Source: Candidatus Krumholzibacteriota bacterium (GTDB lineage Bacteria; Krumholzibacteriota; Krumholzibacteriia; Krumholzibacteriales; Krumholzibacteriaceae). Taken from it: 5,900 nt of DNA. The stretch lies in the NCBI GenBank assembly GCA_030613345.1, contig JAUWMD010000168.1, forward strand, positions 1 through 5,900, read 5' to 3'. Numbering within the stretch: the stretch's first letter is position 1; each line of letters opens with the position of its first letter. This document shows positions 5,695 through 5,900 of this stretch, in pieces. Under the pieces are notes generated by a model. It had not been told where the DNA came from and searched no databases. It saw only the letters and a list, made by a program, of their open reading frames with translations. Both the position numbers and the translations under genes were made by a program.

Positions 5695-5896
5695 GCCGCC
5701 GGAAAGCACTCCATATATGGGAGTCGAAGGGAAGCCGGTGAGATTCCGGGACTGCCCCGCAGCGGTAAGCAGGAACGAAAGCCGCACGATGGCACTGGAC
5801 CCCGCCAGGGAGCCGGGAAGCCGCGGCCGGTAGGCCGGTACCGATACCAGCCTGCGAGTCCGAAGACCTGCCGGCGGCCCGCGAGATCACTCGCGG
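5695..5896 (+). ncRNA. Cobalamin (B12) riboswitch
   Basis: The conserved blocks occur in the correct order on the plus strand. They are GGGAAGCCGGTGAGATTCCGG (5729-5749), GCCCCGCAGCGGTAAGC (5754-5770), a GGCACTGG element (5791-5798), CCGGGAAGCCGCGG (5813-5826) and a B12-box-like AGTCCGAAGACCTGCC (5857-5872). P1 is an 8-bp perfect helix: GCCGCCGG (5695-5702) with CCGGCGGC (5871-5878). A variable hairpin occupies 5708-5724. Just after the aptamer, CCGCGAG/CTCGCGG (5879-5885 with 5890-5896, loop ATCA) sits where the L13 kissing-loop hairpin of this family normally lies. The family binds cobalamin and usually represses B12 transport, synthesis or B12-independent isozyme genes. The regulated gene starts beyond the right edge, so its identity, and whether control is by termination or by ribosome-site masking, cannot be seen. 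Confidence 0.95.
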
Positions 5897-5900
5897 ATAT

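Noticed and set aside
5593..5890. Two overlapping minus-strand frames of 64 and 73 codons at the right edge
   Set aside because: Both run through the cobalamin riboswitch on the opposite strand, whose conserved bases explain this sequence.

Overview
The window reads as a piece of a GC-rich bacterial chromosome. Four protein genes all lie on the minus strand, and a cobalamin riboswitch sits on the plus strand at the right edge. Sigma-70-like promoters, Shine-Dalgarno sites (AGGAGG, GAGGGGG, GGGGAGG) and a Rho-independent terminator are all recognisable. The secreted subtilase carries carboxypeptidase-regulatory-like repeats and a 'VLIVDDD' C-terminal module, next to a GEVED-domain secreted protein. 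The response-regulator receiver is of the type usually found at the end of hybrid kinases. Together these resemble genomes of FCB-group candidate phyla or delta-proteobacteria. That placement is an impression from protein style, not a demonstrated assignment.

Layout from left to right. Positions 1-2101 (minus) encode the first 700 residues of a secreted S8 (subtilisin-family) protease whose C-terminus lies beyond the left edge. Positions 2160-2918 (minus) encode a small secreted GEVED-domain protein. The 57-bp gap between these two genes holds a perfect 9-bp GC hairpin. Positions 2919-3441 are non-coding. This gap holds a strong minus-strand promoter (3296-3324) with a palindrome abutting its -35 box. 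It also holds a roughly 370-nt leader rich in inverted repeats, and the gdhA terminator (3386-3414). Positions 3442-4782 (minus) encode a hexameric-type glutamate dehydrogenase, probably NADP(H)-dependent. It has its own promoter and a near-consensus UP element (4883-4936). Positions 5052-5471 (minus) encode a stand-alone receiver-domain response regulator with a candidate promoter at 5546-5574. A cobalamin riboswitch fills 5695-5896 on the plus strand. Its promoter (5658-5687) would start transcription almost exactly at the P1 helix. The gene it controls is outside the window.

Functionally there are at least three separate units. One is a secretion unit (GEVED protein plus protease) that may be co-transcribed from one long-leader promoter. 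The second is a monocistronic ammonium-assimilation gene. The third is a regulatory divergence point where an orphan receiver protein and a B12-controlled gene are transcribed away from each other. I see no mobile element, CRISPR array, tRNA or rRNA. I did not find a clearly new multi-gene system. The least-explained pieces are the long structured leader and the GEVED/subtilase pairing.
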